Below the pieces are notes generated by a model. That model worked only from the letters and a program-made list of their open reading frames with translations, searched no databases and was not told where the DNA came from. A stretch of DNA of 64,000 nucleotides from Marinibacterium anthonyi (lineage in GTDB: Bacteria; Pseudomonadota; Alphaproteobacteria; Rhodobacterales; Rhodobacteraceae): contig CP031585.1 of NCBI GenBank assembly GCA_003217735.2, positions 5,225,501 through 5,289,500 on the forward strand, in the 5' to 3' direction. The position numbers and the translations under genes were made by a program. Positions within the stretch are counted from its first letter, which is position 1. Every line of letters starts with the position of its first letter. Positions 1 through 9,309 of this stretch are shown in pieces.

Positions 1-325
1 TCACTTCGATTGCATGTTTGCGGCCGAACGCCTGGCGCACCTTGACCAAAGCCGTCTCCTTTCGCGCCAGGATCCGCGCCAGGTCGCGGTTCAGCGCCGC
101 CCGGTTGCGATCGACGTTCTTCTGAAACAGCACATCCGCCCCGATCATCTGCATCGGACCGGGCTCAATGCTTTGGCTCCGCGCCTCCAGTACAAGGGTG
201 TCGAGACGGGCAAGCTGTGCGCGGCAATGCGCCTCGGCCTGCAACAGGGCGCGGATACTGGCGAATTCGGCCTCGTATTTCGCTCGGACGACGGGCAGCA
301 GACGGGTCAGACGTTCGCGTGTCAT
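1..325 (-). CDS. Small flagellar-operon protein of unknown function (3' end cut off)
   Basis: The start ATG overlaps the flhB stop by four bases (ATGA), so it is very likely translated with flhB as the next gene of the leftward flagellar operon. About 108 codons are visible with no stop; the reading frame leaves the window. The visible protein is rich in Arg, Leu, Ala and Glu and looks mostly alpha-helical, possibly coiled-coil, with no signal peptide or membrane segment. It could be a FliJ-like or chaperone-like component, but I recognise no family motif. Confidence 0.6.
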   Translation of the reverse strand, partial: MTRERLTRLLPVVRAKYEAEFASIRALLQAEAHCRAQLARLDTLVLEARSQSIEPGPMQMIGADVLFQKNVDRNRAALNRDLARILARKETALVKVRQAFGRKHAIEV

Positions 326-1410
326 AAGCTGTGCTTCGCCCTCTTGCGCATGCCCTCGGCAAACCGGATGGCCACGGCGACCGCCCGGTACAGGTGTTCC
401 GGGATCTCCTGGTCCAGCTCGACCGTGGCATGCAGCGCCCGCGCGGTCGACGGATCGGAATGGACCGGCACGCGGTTCTCCTCGGCCATGCGACGAATGG
501 TCAGCGCGACTTCGTCCACACCCTTGGCCACGCAGATCGGGGCGGATCCCGGCAGCCTGCTCCATTTCAGGGCGACCGCGTAATGCGTCGGGTTCACGAC
601 GATCACATCCGCTTCGGGCACCTTGGCCAGCATCTGGTTCAGCGCGATATCCTGGCCCTTGCGCCGCCGCGCCATCTTCAGATGCGGATCGCCTTCGGAT
701 TCCTTGTTCTCATCCGTCACCTCCTTGCGGGTCATCCGGTTCTTGCGCTGGAATTCGGCGTGCTGCCACAGCGCATCCACCGCCCCCAATGCGCCCGCAA
801 TCAAGCAGACGAAAAGCATGAATTCGACGAAAAGCCGCCCCATCTGGGCGATGGCGATACCCGGCCCCGATTGCACGACGCCGATCAGCACATCGGACCG
901 GGCCCGCAGGAACAGCCCCACGCAGACCGTGTACAGGCAGAGCTTGGTCGCGCTCTTGAAGAATTCGAACAGGCCGGCGCGGCCGAACTTGTTCTTGGCG
1001 TTGCTGATCGGCGAAATGCGCGAAAGCTTGGGCTTGATCTTTTCCGAGGCAACGACGAACGCCCGTTGCGACAGGATCGCAAGCAGAACAGCCGCCGCGG
1101 GCAACGCGAACCAGACCCAAATCGCGCGGCCCGTTCCCAAAATCAGCATCCCCATCGGTGCCGATGGCGGCCCGTCGAAAAACAGCGCACCCAGGTCGTC
1201 GGGCCGGTCGATGAAGGTCATCAGCCCGCTTGCGAACCTTTCGATCGACCCAGATCCCGCCGCCGTCGCAGCAAGAACCAGACCGATGTAGGACGCCGCG
1301 ACCGACAGGTCCGTCGATCGCGGAACATCGCCTTTCTCGCGCGCCTTCCGGATCTTTTCCGGAGACGCATCGAATGACTTTTCGCCTTCGTCCTGTTGCG
1401 CCTGGCTCAT
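322..1410 (-). CDS. flhB: Flagellar type III export switch protein FlhB
   Basis: FlhB is the inner-membrane export-gate subunit that switches secretion from rod/hook to filament substrates. The 362-residue protein has the family's usual length. It begins with a charged cytoplasmic N-terminus, carries four hydrophobic segments between about residues 35 and 215, and ends in a soluble domain with the autocleavage motif NPTH at residues 273-276. The start overlaps the fliR stop by four bases and its own stop overlaps the next small ORF in the same way, indicating tight translational coupling in a flhA-fliR-flhB order. Confidence 0.97.
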   Translation of the reverse strand: MSQAQQDEGEKSFDASPEKIRKAREKGDVPRSTDLSVAASYIGLVLAATAAGSGSIERFASGLMTFIDRPDDLGALFFDGPPSAPMGMLILGTGRAIWVWFALPAAAVLLAILSQRAFVVASEKIKPKLSRISPISNAKNKFGRAGLFEFFKSATKLCLYTVCVGLFLRARSDVLIGVVQSGPGIAIAQMGRLFVEFMLFVCLIAGALGAVDALWQHAEFQRKNRMTRKEVTDENKESEGDPHLKMARRRKGQDIALNQMLAKVPEADVIVVNPTHYAVALKWSRLPGSAPICVAKGVDEVALTIRRMAEENRVPVHSDPSTARALHATVELDQEIPEHLYRAVAVAIRFAEGMRKRAKHSL

Positions 1411-2180
1411 GGCAGAAGCTGCCCGCCGCTGTCGACAAATCCGTTGAGCCTGTCGACCCAGACGCCCAGCAGCACCGGCGCCGTCACCAGCAACAGCGCC
1501 AGGCCGCCCCAGGTGATCGCGGGCGCGCCGACGAAGGCGACCATGAGCTGTGGCATCGCCCGGTTGATGACGCCAAGCGCCAGGTTGTAGATGAACGACG
1601 CGATCACGAAGGGCGCGGCCAGCAGGAAGGCCAGCGAAAACGCCTCGGCGATCCGGGCAAGCCCCCAGCCGGACATCGCCTGGGCCTCCGGTCGCAAGCC
1701 GATCGGGAAGATGTCATAGGACAGCAGCAGGAATTCGGCGGCCCGCACATGCAGACCCGTCATGACCGCCAACGCCAGCCCGCCCACCACAAGCAGATGC
1801 CCCATGGCCGGCGACGGATCGGCATTGGCGGCGCCCAGGATCTGGGACAGCGATGTGGATTGGGCTGCGATGGTACCGCCGGTCTGCAAGGCCAAGACGA
1901 AAAGCCTGAGGCTGAAGCCCATGGCCGCGCCGATCAGGGTTTCGACCATGGCGAGCCCGGTGAATCCCAGGACATCCGCTGGATAGGCGACCAAATCCAC
2001 GGCCGGCGCGACGATGGCGGTGAAGGCGACTGCCATGGCCAGCCGCACGCGCGCCGGCACCGCCCGTTCACCGAAGGCGGGCAACACCGTGACCAGGGCG
2101 CCGACCCGCAAGAACACGACAACCGCATGCCAGAGCGCCGTGCCGAACAGCGCGGACACCTCTGGCGGCAGCCCGATCAT
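1407..2180 (-). CDS. fliR: Flagellar export gate protein FliR
   Basis: FliR is an integral membrane component of the flagellar export gate together with FliP and FliQ. The 257-residue product is almost entirely hydrophobic, with about six membrane segments and the short polar loops expected for the family. The reading frame is open further upstream, but the ATG at 2180 is preferred because it gives the normal FliR length and overlaps the flhA stop as ATGA. The stop overlaps the flhB start in the same manner. Confidence 0.95.
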   Translation of the reverse strand: MIGLPPEVSALFGTALWHAVVVFLRVGALVTVLPAFGERAVPARVRLAMAVAFTAIVAPAVDLVAYPADVLGFTGLAMVETLIGAAMGFSLRLFVLALQTGGTIAAQSTSLSQILGAANADPSPAMGHLLVVGGLALAVMTGLHVRAAEFLLLSYDIFPIGLRPEAQAMSGWGLARIAEAFSLAFLLAAPFVIASFIYNLALGVINRAMPQLMVAFVGAPAITWGGLALLLVTAPVLLGVWVDRLNGFVDSGGQLLP

Positions 2181-4261
2181 GCGGCGACCACGCCGACAAG
2201 CGCCGGCCGCGCCTCCAGCCCGATTTCCTCGAAGGACAGGACTGGCGCATGCAACCCGTGCGCCTGCATGACGGTGCGCAGAAAACGCCGCCGCCGGACC
2301 GGCGTGACCAGCGCGGCCGTGATTCCGCGGGCCGACACGTCGTTCAGACGCGCGCCCAGATTGCCCGCAAGCCGGCTGAACTGTTCCGGTGGCAGGGCGA
2401 TGTCGACGCCCCCGGCCCCGGTGTCGACCTGGTGGGCAGAGAAGGTATCTTCCCACTCCGGGGCCAGTTGGACCAGGGGAATGGTGCCGTCGGACCGGCG
2501 CAGTTCCGCCACCAGTTGGAAGCCCAGGCGCTGGCGCACCAGTTCGCAGATGCCTTCCGGCTGTGTCACGGTCAGACGCGCTTCGGCGATGGATTCAAGG
2601 ATCAGGGGCATGTTGCGGATCGAGACCTGTTCATCCACGAGCAGCCGCAATACCGCGTGCAGCGTATCCATCGGCACCTTGTCCGGAACCAGCTCGTCGA
2701 TCAGCTTGCGGTTCGCCTCGCTCCGCCCGGCATCGCTGAGCCGGGTCATTTCGGTCAGGATCCGGCGCAGGGCCTTCAGGGTCAGCAACCGGCCGAAGTT
2801 CGTCTTGATGACCTCCAGCAGGTGGGTCGCCAGGATTTCCGGCGGCGTGACGATCGTCGCCCCGCTCATCGCCGCATCATCCTGATTTTTCGGCGAAATC
2901 CAGCGTGCCGGGGCACCATAGACGGGTTCGGTCACGTCATGTCCCGGAGGCAGCGCATCGGGGTTGTCGGGCAGAAGCGCCAGGACCATGTCGGGGTTCA
3001 GCGCGCCGGTCGCCTGTTCGACACCCTGGATTCGAACGCGGTACATGCCGACGTCAAGTTCGGGCTGATCCGTCAAACGGATCTCGGGCAGGATGATACC
3101 GAACGCAGACGCCACATGCCGACGCATGTTGGCGATCCGCGCGTCCAGTCCGATACCCGGGTCCAGCACCATCGCCACGAGGTCGGGCGCGAATTCGACA
3201 TGCACATCGTCCAGATCAAGGATATCGCCCATCGGCTTGCTCTGCGCCGGCGCCTTGCTGGCTTGCGCATCCTGCGCCTCTTCCTCGGCTGCGTTGCGAC
3301 GTGAAATGGCCCGCGCGGCCAGGCCCAGGATGATCCCGCCTGAAATGAACGGGACAAATGGCAGACCTGGAACCAGCGCGAAGATCACCATCAGAACGGC
3401 AACGGTCGCCAACGCGCCCGGGTATTTCCCCAGTTGCGCGAAAAGAGCGATATCGGTCGCCCCCTGGTTCCCGCCACGGGCCAGCAGAAGTGCGGAAGCG
3501 ATCGAGATGATCACGGCCGGGATCTGCGTGACCAGCCCATCGCCCACAGTCAGGATCGCGTAGGTTTCAAAGGCCGCGCCAATCGGCATGTCGTGGACGA
3601 TGATCCCCATCGCCAACCCCATGACAAGATTGAGCAGCGTGATGAGCAGACCGGCGATCGCGTCGCCCTTCACGAATTTCGATGCGCCATCCAATGACCC
3701 GAAAAACGTGGTTTCCCGCTGCTCCATCTCGCGGCGGCGCTTGGCTTCGGCATGGTCGATAGCCCCGGCGGACATGTCGCTGTCGATCGCCAACTGTTTG
3801 CCAGGCATCCCGTCCAAAGCAAAGCGGGCGCCGACCTCGGCCATGCGCGCCGCCCCCTTGGTGATAACCATGAAGTTCACGATCAGCAGCACACCGAACA
3901 CCACGAGCCCGAGAAACACGCTGCCGCCCATGATGAATGCGGCAAATCCCTCGATCACGCCGCCGGCCGCGTCCGGCCCGGTGTGGCCCTGACCGATGAT
4001 CAGCTTGGTTGATGACACGTTAAGCGACAGGCGCAGCATCAGGGAGGCCAGAAGCACGGTCGGGAAGGCCGAGAAATCCAGCGGCCTTTCAATGAAAAGC
4101 GTCACCGTGAAGATGAGGATGGCCAGCGAAAACGAGGCCGCGAGGCCCACGTCCAGCATCCACGCCGGCATCGGCAGGATCATCATGATAATCACCGTCA
4201 TCAGCGCGAGCGCCAGAAGGACGGTCGGGCTGAAGAGAGATTTCAGGGTCAAGCGTGGCAT
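2177..4261 (-). CDS. flhA: Flagellar export gate platform FlhA
   Basis: FlhA is the large export-gate protein whose cytoplasmic ring docks chaperone-substrate complexes. The 694-residue product has about eight hydrophobic segments in residues 1-320 and a long soluble C-terminal domain. The ATG at 4261 is chosen over the longer open frame because it directly precedes the first membrane segment and gives the usual length. The region around residues 75-100 (LLASLMLRLSLNVSST) is typical FHIPEP-family sequence. It lies eleven bases downstream of the transglycosylase gene and overlaps fliR by four bases. Confidence 0.97.
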   Translation of the reverse strand: MPRLTLKSLFSPTVLLALALMTVIIMMILPMPAWMLDVGLAASFSLAILIFTVTLFIERPLDFSAFPTVLLASLMLRLSLNVSSTKLIIGQGHTGPDAAGGVIEGFAAFIMGGSVFLGLVVFGVLLIVNFMVITKGAARMAEVGARFALDGMPGKQLAIDSDMSAGAIDHAEAKRRREMEQRETTFFGSLDGASKFVKGDAIAGLLITLLNLVMGLAMGIIVHDMPIGAAFETYAILTVGDGLVTQIPAVIISIASALLLARGGNQGATDIALFAQLGKYPGALATVAVLMVIFALVPGLPFVPFISGGIILGLAARAISRRNAAEEEAQDAQASKAPAQSKPMGDILDLDDVHVEFAPDLVAMVLDPGIGLDARIANMRRHVASAFGIILPEIRLTDQPELDVGMYRVRIQGVEQATGALNPDMVLALLPDNPDALPPGHDVTEPVYGAPARWISPKNQDDAAMSGATIVTPPEILATHLLEVIKTNFGRLLTLKALRRILTEMTRLSDAGRSEANRKLIDELVPDKVPMDTLHAVLRLLVDEQVSIRNMPLILESIAEARLTVTQPEGICELVRQRLGFQLVAELRRSDGTIPLVQLAPEWEDTFSAHQVDTGAGGVDIALPPEQFSRLAGNLGARLNDVSARGITAALVTPVRRRRFLRTVMQAHGLHAPVLSFEEIGLEARPALVGVVAA

Positions 4262-4272
4262 GGGCGTCCCGA

Positions 4273-4974
4273 TCAGTCGAATGGAATAAAGGCGGCGTGG
4301 GCATCGGGCATCGCAACGACCGATCCGGGCATGCGGCGGCCACCCAACGATGCCCCGATCAGGCTTCCCGCCGATGCGGGGCTGCGTTGCCGACTGCCGA
4401 GATCGGCGACCAGGGGCGGCTCCAGCGCGTTGTGAACCTGCCGGAATCGGACTTTGTAGCGGTCGGCGAATTCCTTGGTCCGCGAATGATATGCGCCGGC
4501 CGCACCCTCCCATTCACCGAATTCATGATGAAGCTCAGCCAGGAACCGCGCGGCGTAAAGCGCGTTCGCCTCGGGGTCGAACATGTCCTCGATCGACACG
4601 AAAGCATCACCGTGCCAGCGATAGTTGATCTGGAAGCAGCCAACATCGAAATTGCGCACGCCGTTCTTGTGCTGGCGAAAAGCGAAGGCCAACGCGGCGT
4701 CTTCGTCGTCAAACCAGTAACCTTCGCCTGAAACATTCACCGCCCAAGGCCAAGGCTGCATTTCACCGCCACGTTTTCGCCCAGTCTCAACACGGGTCAC
4801 GGTGCGCAGCACATCGACGGGGACGCCCGTCGCCGAAGCGGCCCGTTCCGCCGCCTGGTCGCACGGGTTTCGCCCGGCAAGGGTTTCCACCGGCCAAACC
4901 AGAGCCGAAATCGGAGCGCCCGCCAACAGAGCCAACCGGACGCACGCCGCGACCTTGAACAAGAGATGAGGCAT
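4273..4974 (-). CDS. sltF: Lytic transglycosylase of the flagellar cluster (SltF-like)
   Basis: Soluble lytic transglycosylases cleave peptidoglycan; the SltF type in Rhodobacter relatives opens the wall for the flagellar rod. The 233-residue protein has a hydrophobic export-type N-terminus (residues 1-27). An SLT domain follows, with the likely catalytic glutamate at residue 63 in RVETG, and later GCFQINYRWHG and AAGAYHS-type segments characteristic of the fold. The C-terminal 40 residues are low-complexity and polar. Position between flhA and motA supports a flagellar role. The symbol is assigned by context and motif, not by alignment. Confidence 0.82.
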   Translation of the reverse strand: MPHLLFKVAACVRLALLAGAPISALVWPVETLAGRNPCDQAAERAASATGVPVDVLRTVTRVETGRKRGGEMQPWPWAVNVSGEGYWFDDEDAALAFAFRQHKNGVRNFDVGCFQINYRWHGDAFVSIEDMFDPEANALYAARFLAELHHEFGEWEGAAGAYHSRTKEFADRYKVRFRQVHNALEPPLVADLGSRQRSPASAGSLIGASLGGRRMPGSVVAMPDAHAAFIPFD

Positions 4975-5038
4975 TCTGCCAAATCAACCTTTGGATTCCT
5001 TACCCGATCCAGCCTAGTTCGGCCGCTTTTAGAAATGG

Positions 5039-7294
5039 TTACTGTTCCAACGAGGGTGTATCCGCATTCAGAAGAGAAACGTCTTGCCGCAGCGCTTCGA
5101 CCTGGTCCAGCAAGGCACGGGCCCCCGCCAATGTGTTTTCCTGCAGCCGTTCAGGCAAATTCGCCAAGCGCTGAGATGCTTCCTGACGATCCGAAAAGGA
5201 CGTCGTTCTTTCGGCATCCGGCTCTTTCGGTACACCGGCAAGCCATTCCGAACGGGCCGCATCCTCGGGCGCATCCATTGCCGAATAGATCGCGGCCGCC
5301 TCGGCGTGCAGCCCGCTCATCCGCAACGCCTCCGCCCGCATGGCGTCGGGTTCCGGACCGCTTCGACCGACCAATTCCAGCAACGCGCGGCGAGGCAGCC
5401 CCATATCCAAAGCGGCTTGGGCCCGCATGATCGCCTGTTCCTCTTGCAGCTTGCCGGGCATGGTGTGATCCAGCAAGTCGAGGGTTTTCTCGGGGAAACC
5501 TATATCGAGAAATCTCCGTGCAATCAGCAGTTTGGTTTTCGCAGGCAGGGAGCCAGGATTTTCTGCCACCGTCTGAAAGGCGAGTTCCAGGAAGGTGACG
5601 TCGTCGGCATTTTCAGCCAACAGCTCCAGCACTTGCCCGTTGGTCCGTTCCGCACGTTCCGGTTCCAGGCTATTCGCCACATCGAAGGCCGCGTGGAAAT
5701 CGCCGGCAAGGGCCAGTGCAAGCGCGTGTGTCCGGGCAAGATCTTCACCAATCTCTGCCCGGCGCATTTCCATGACATACGTGGCAAGCAACTGGACCGT
5801 GTCAGTTGGCACGGATTTTCGGGACTCGAAATGGCGATCGACCAGTTCGATCAGGGCACTGGGCGATTCTCCGGAACCACTGTGCGCCACCTCTTTGACC
5901 AGCGCGTCGGCCTCCTGTTCCTCGCCGTTGAGGCGTGCGAGCTCGGCCTCGGCCATTTGCATCGGCGCGTCCTCTCGCGGGGCCGCGCGGGTGATGATCC
6001 GTTGGAGGATTTCCGCGGTTTCAGAATCTCCGGCATTGGTGAACCGTCTCATGAGGCCTGGTCCGACGTGCGCACGAAGATGGGGCGGCATTTCCGCGAA
6101 AGCCCGGATGATCGCACCTGAATTGATCGCGTCGCGCGGCGAAATCGGGTTCGCGTAAACGGACCACAGAGCGACCGCGGAATCGCAATGCCTTTGATCG
6201 TCGAAAGGATGCGGCTTCTTCAATTGGCCTTCATCCAGGAGCAGCGCGAAAGCGTCCAACAACCGAATGTCCGGATCTTCCTGATCCGCATCACGCAAAA
6301 GCTGACGCGCTTCCGCGCCGAAGCCGAAGTAGAGATAAGTCTTTGCTAGCCCCCGAATGTCCCTGGTCGAAAGATCGTCGAACTCACCCGCCATTCTTGT
6401 TCTATAAGCACCGACCTGATGGCCGAACGGGCGATCGTCCCCCCAGGTCGTAATGTCGATCCGGTCGGGATTCAGGCAATAGCTGCTGCCACTGGACGCG
6501 GTCAACGAATTCGGAGCCAGAGTCATGTCCCTGTCCACGCTTGTCGTGGCTCGGATATTCGCGAAGGCCTGAATGTCCGGCAAGCCGTCGGGCGACCCGG
6601 ATTGTGTCTCGATCTCCCGAAGTGCCGCGGGATCGACATCGATAAGGCCTTGTGTTGCGGCGCGCGCGATCTGCGCCTGGATGGACTTTTGGGAGCCGGC
6701 AAGATCCTTGGCCTCTTCATCGCTTTCCGGCTGAGAATGATCCGACGGCGAAGAACCATTCGCGCCGGCCTGTCCGGAAATGGTCGGGAGCCCCTGGCGT
6801 CGCATCAGCAATTGCGCCGCCGGATCCGTACCAAGCAAAGGCAACACCATTGCGGCCGCCCTCGAAGGTTTCGGTGCTTCGTTGATGTTCAGATCGTCCG
6901 CTTCCTGAAGACCGAAGCGAACAGGCACATCGCTGACGGGATCGCCGATATCCAGAACAAGATAATTCCCGCGTTCCACAAAACTCGTCACCGGACAATT
7001 ACACGCAAGGTCAAGTCGCAGCGGCTGACCCGGCCCGTTCTGACCGATCGCGGATAATCTGTCGCGGGGAATACGCTGGAACACTCTTGAAGCGTCGAAC
7101 GCCACTTGGTCGCGATCCAGGAACAACTGCGCAACAGGCCCATCCTGTTGCACTCGCCAGTCCGCGCCTTCAGGCAGAGGCATGACCAGACGAGTGAACG
7201 TCGGATGTTCGCCCGACCTCACTGCAAGGACCTGTGCCGGTGCCGACGTCCCCCAAACCAGAAGGAATAGAGCCAATACCACCCCGAATGTCAT
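5039..7294 (-). CDS. Large exported protein of unknown function in the flagellar cluster
   Basis: This 751-residue protein starts with a cleavable-looking signal peptide (about residues 1-21, ending in an AQV-type site). Residues about 22-125 look like a beta-rich domain, reminiscent of AMIN-like periplasmic modules. A polar, probably disordered linker spans about 130-280. The rest is a long alpha-helical region with repeated Ala/Leu/Arg patterns that resemble TPR or Sel1-like solenoids. Its ATG overlaps the motA stop (ATGA), so it is co-translated with the stator gene. I do not recognise a named family; a periplasmic role in motor assembly or stator function is inference from position. Confidence 0.8.
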   Translation of the reverse strand: MTFGVVLALFLLVWGTSAPAQVLAVRSGEHPTFTRLVMPLPEGADWRVQQDGPVAQLFLDRDQVAFDASRVFQRIPRDRLSAIGQNGPGQPLRLDLACNCPVTSFVERGNYLVLDIGDPVSDVPVRFGLQEADDLNINEAPKPSRAAAMVLPLLGTDPAAQLLMRRQGLPTISGQAGANGSSPSDHSQPESDEEAKDLAGSQKSIQAQIARAATQGLIDVDPAALREIETQSGSPDGLPDIQAFANIRATTSVDRDMTLAPNSLTASSGSSYCLNPDRIDITTWGDDRPFGHQVGAYRTRMAGEFDDLSTRDIRGLAKTYLYFGFGAEARQLLRDADQEDPDIRLLDAFALLLDEGQLKKPHPFDDQRHCDSAVALWSVYANPISPRDAINSGAIIRAFAEMPPHLRAHVGPGLMRRFTNAGDSETAEILQRIITRAAPREDAPMQMAEAELARLNGEEQEADALVKEVAHSGSGESPSALIELVDRHFESRKSVPTDTVQLLATYVMEMRRAEIGEDLARTHALALALAGDFHAAFDVANSLEPERAERTNGQVLELLAENADDVTFLELAFQTVAENPGSLPAKTKLLIARRFLDIGFPEKTLDLLDHTMPGKLQEEQAIMRAQAALDMGLPRRALLELVGRSGPEPDAMRAEALRMSGLHAEAAAIYSAMDAPEDAARSEWLAGVPKEPDAERTTSFSDRQEASQRLANLPERLQENTLAGARALLDQVEALRQDVSLLNADTPSLEQ

Positions 7295-8160
7295 GCGGCA
7301 TCCTGTTTGACAGCCTTCAAAGCTTCTTCCAGTTCAGAAAAATTTGGGCGGAACTGGTGTGGCGTATTTTGGCGACCAACCTCGATACAGATCGGCGGCG
7401 CATGGTTGTGCAGGTTGGCGACAAGGACTTCGCGTATCAGTTGATAGAAATGCGCATCTTCCTCGACCACCGTTTTGACCTTCGTCGCAAACGGTCCGAC
7501 AATCCCGTAAGCCAGAAAGACGCCCAGGAACGTGCCGACCAACGCGCCACCAATCAGCTTGCCCAGAACTTCCGGAGGCTGATCGATGGAGCCCATGGTC
7601 TTGATCACACCAAGCACGGCGGCAACGATGCCCAAAGCCGGAAGTCCATCCGCGACGGTCTGAAGCGCGTGGCTGGAGTGCAGCGCGTGATGCAGGGCAT
7701 TTTCGATCCGCTTCTCCAGCACCTCTTCGACCTGGTGTGGGTCGTCGTAGTTCATGGACGCCGAACGCAACGTGTCGGCGATCAGGTCCACCGCCTCGTG
7801 ATCATCGCGTATCTTGGGATATTTCGCGAAAAGGTCGGAATTGTCCGGATCTTCGATATGCGCTTCAAGAGACACCGGATTCTGGCGCGCGATGCGGATC
7901 AGCGAAAACAGCAGGCACAGAAGATCACGATAATCCTCGGGCTTCCACTTCGGACCCTTGAAGACCTTGCCGATATCCTTGGCCGTCTGCTTGACGGCGC
8001 CCATGTCGTTGCTGATCAGGAACGCCCCCAGGGCGGCACCGCCGATCATCATCATCTCGAACGGAAGAGACTTCAGAATGATCGCCAGCTTGCCCCCGGC
8101 CAACAGATAGCCGCCGAAGACCATCACGAAGATCACGACAATGCCGATCAATCCGAACAT
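7291..8160 (-). CDS. motA: Flagellar motor stator protein MotA
   Basis: MotA is the proton-channel stator subunit that pushes on the rotor. The 289-residue product has four hydrophobic segments, two near the N-terminus and two around residues 165-215. Between these pairs lies a large charged cytoplasmic loop, and the conserved GSIDQPPEVLGK-like segment precedes segment three. The start gives the normal family N-terminus. motB is not in this window. The stop overlaps the following gene by four bases; upstream a 73-base gap separates it from motE. Confidence 0.96.
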   Translation of the reverse strand: MFGLIGIVVIFVMVFGGYLLAGGKLAIILKSLPFEMMMIGGAALGAFLISNDMGAVKQTAKDIGKVFKGPKWKPEDYRDLLCLLFSLIRIARQNPVSLEAHIEDPDNSDLFAKYPKIRDDHEAVDLIADTLRSASMNYDDPHQVEEVLEKRIENALHHALHSSHALQTVADGLPALGIVAAVLGVIKTMGSIDQPPEVLGKLIGGALVGTFLGVFLAYGIVGPFATKVKTVVEEDAHFYQLIREVLVANLHNHAPPICIEVGRQNTPHQFRPNFSELEEALKAVKQDAA

Positions 8161-8233
8161 TTTCTGCCTCTTGGTTTCTTGCCCATGGTCCAGACTGGAC
8201 CCACGACCTTAAGAATTCGCTTAGCCGGCCCGC

Positions 8234-8857
8234 TTATTGCCTGGGCGCCTTGGCGTTGCGGCCGGCCATGACGACGCTGATCGTGTAGGCCGCTTCGGAA
8301 CTGAGACCCGTCATGATCTGGGCCGCGGATTCAGGGCGCATCCTGGCAAGGAAACCGGCAGCGAATTCCGGCGCCATTTCCTCGAACAATGCTGCCGCTT
8401 CCTTGGGTTTCATCGTCTCGTAAACCACTGTCAGCCGTTCGATATCCTTCTCGACCGCGCCATCCGCCAGTGACAGCGTCTCGCGCAGGGCCGCCTCGGC
8501 ATCCATCAGTTCCTGAAGCTTCTCACTGACAGCCTTGTCGGCAATTTCCACCGCATGGGCGCGCTCCTCGATCGCACGCTCACGGTCGGCCAGTCTTGCC
8601 TCGCGTTCCCTAAAAGCATCCAGCATTTGCTGAAAACCGGCACGGTCCGGCACGTCACCCGTCGGTTCGGCATGCCCGGACATGTTGGCCTGATCGTGCG
8701 AATCGGCTGTGCCCGCCTTGTCCTCACCGGCCCGCGCCAGCGCCGGTCCGGCCTCGATCGCCAGCCGCAGGATGCCGGACCCCAAAAGCAGCGTCGCGAT
8801 CATCAGCAAAGAGCCGCCGCGCGACCGCAATATCCGGGGTTTGCGCAGCTTTCCCAT
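8234..8857 (-). CDS. motE: MotE family flagellar protein (MgtE_N-like)
   Basis: In alphaproteobacteria MotE is a periplasmic chaperone-like protein needed for motility. This 207-residue product has an N-terminal membrane anchor (about residues 15-35). A polar linker and a long charged coiled-coil (about 75-135) follow, then a C-terminal MgtE-N-like segment with MKPKEAAALFEEM and a RMRPESAAQIM-type repeat. ATG 8857 is chosen because it overlaps the upstream stop by one base (TGATG) and has a GGGGG-type ribosome site; a GTG one codon earlier is possible. MotC, its usual partner, is not seen here. Confidence 0.85.
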   Translation of the reverse strand: MGKLRKPRILRSRGGSLLMIATLLLGSGILRLAIEAGPALARAGEDKAGTADSHDQANMSGHAEPTGDVPDRAGFQQMLDAFREREARLADRERAIEERAHAVEIADKAVSEKLQELMDAEAALRETLSLADGAVEKDIERLTVVYETMKPKEAAALFEEMAPEFAAGFLARMRPESAAQIMTGLSSEAAYTISVVMAGRNAKAPRQ

Positions 8858-9300
8858 CACGCGGCCCCCTTCCGTTCGGCCGAATGGCGCATGAACATCG
8901 GTTCCGCCGGACGCTCCGCCGGACGTTCGATCGGGGCCGGTTCCGCCACGTGGGGCGCGACGGGTTCCTCCGCCATTTCCTCTGCCATCGGTTCTTCGAC
9001 AGGCTGCTTGGGCGAGTCGTTCAGATCGTGCATCGAGGCCATCATCAGCTCCAACCGCTGCGCAACGGCTTCCGCCCGATGGGTAAGGTCGGCCAAGGCC
9101 TCCGTCGATTCGCCCGAGACCGACTGCGCCTGGTTCAGCGCCTTGCTGAGATCATCGACCTGGGCCGACAACACCGCAACCGCGCCGCCCACCCCCTTTT
9201 CCAGATCGTTGAACCGGGTCAGCCGGCGCGCCAGGACAAAACAGTAAAATCCAGCGCCAAGTGCGCCCGCCACAAGCAGAATATCGGCAATCAATTCCAC
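8857..9300 (-). CDS. Single-pass coiled-coil membrane protein of the flagellar cluster
   Basis: The 147-residue protein has one N-terminal membrane helix (about residues 5-23). A heptad-rich region (about 25-90) likely forms a coiled coil, and an acidic Pro/Glu-rich tail (about 95-140) with repeated EEMAEEP and ERPAEP-like units ends it. It sits between fliL and motE and its stop overlaps motE by one base. I do not recognise the family. A motor-associated role is inferred from position. Rhodobacter MotF, a single-pass motor protein, is one possible relative, but this needs alignment. Confidence 0.75.
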   Translation of the reverse strand: MELIADILLVAGALGAGFYCFVLARRLTRFNDLEKGVGGAVAVLSAQVDDLSKALNQAQSVSGESTEALADLTHRAEAVAQRLELMMASMHDLNDSPKQPVEEPMAEEMAEEPVAPHVAEPAPIERPAERPAEPMFMRHSAERKGAA

Positions 9301-9309
9301 CTCGCCCTC

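Noticed and set aside
8200-8233. TTAA and CTAA half-sites near the motA-motE gap
   Set aside because: Spacing of 8 bases and an overlapping EcoRI-like palindrome do not fit a CtrA box.
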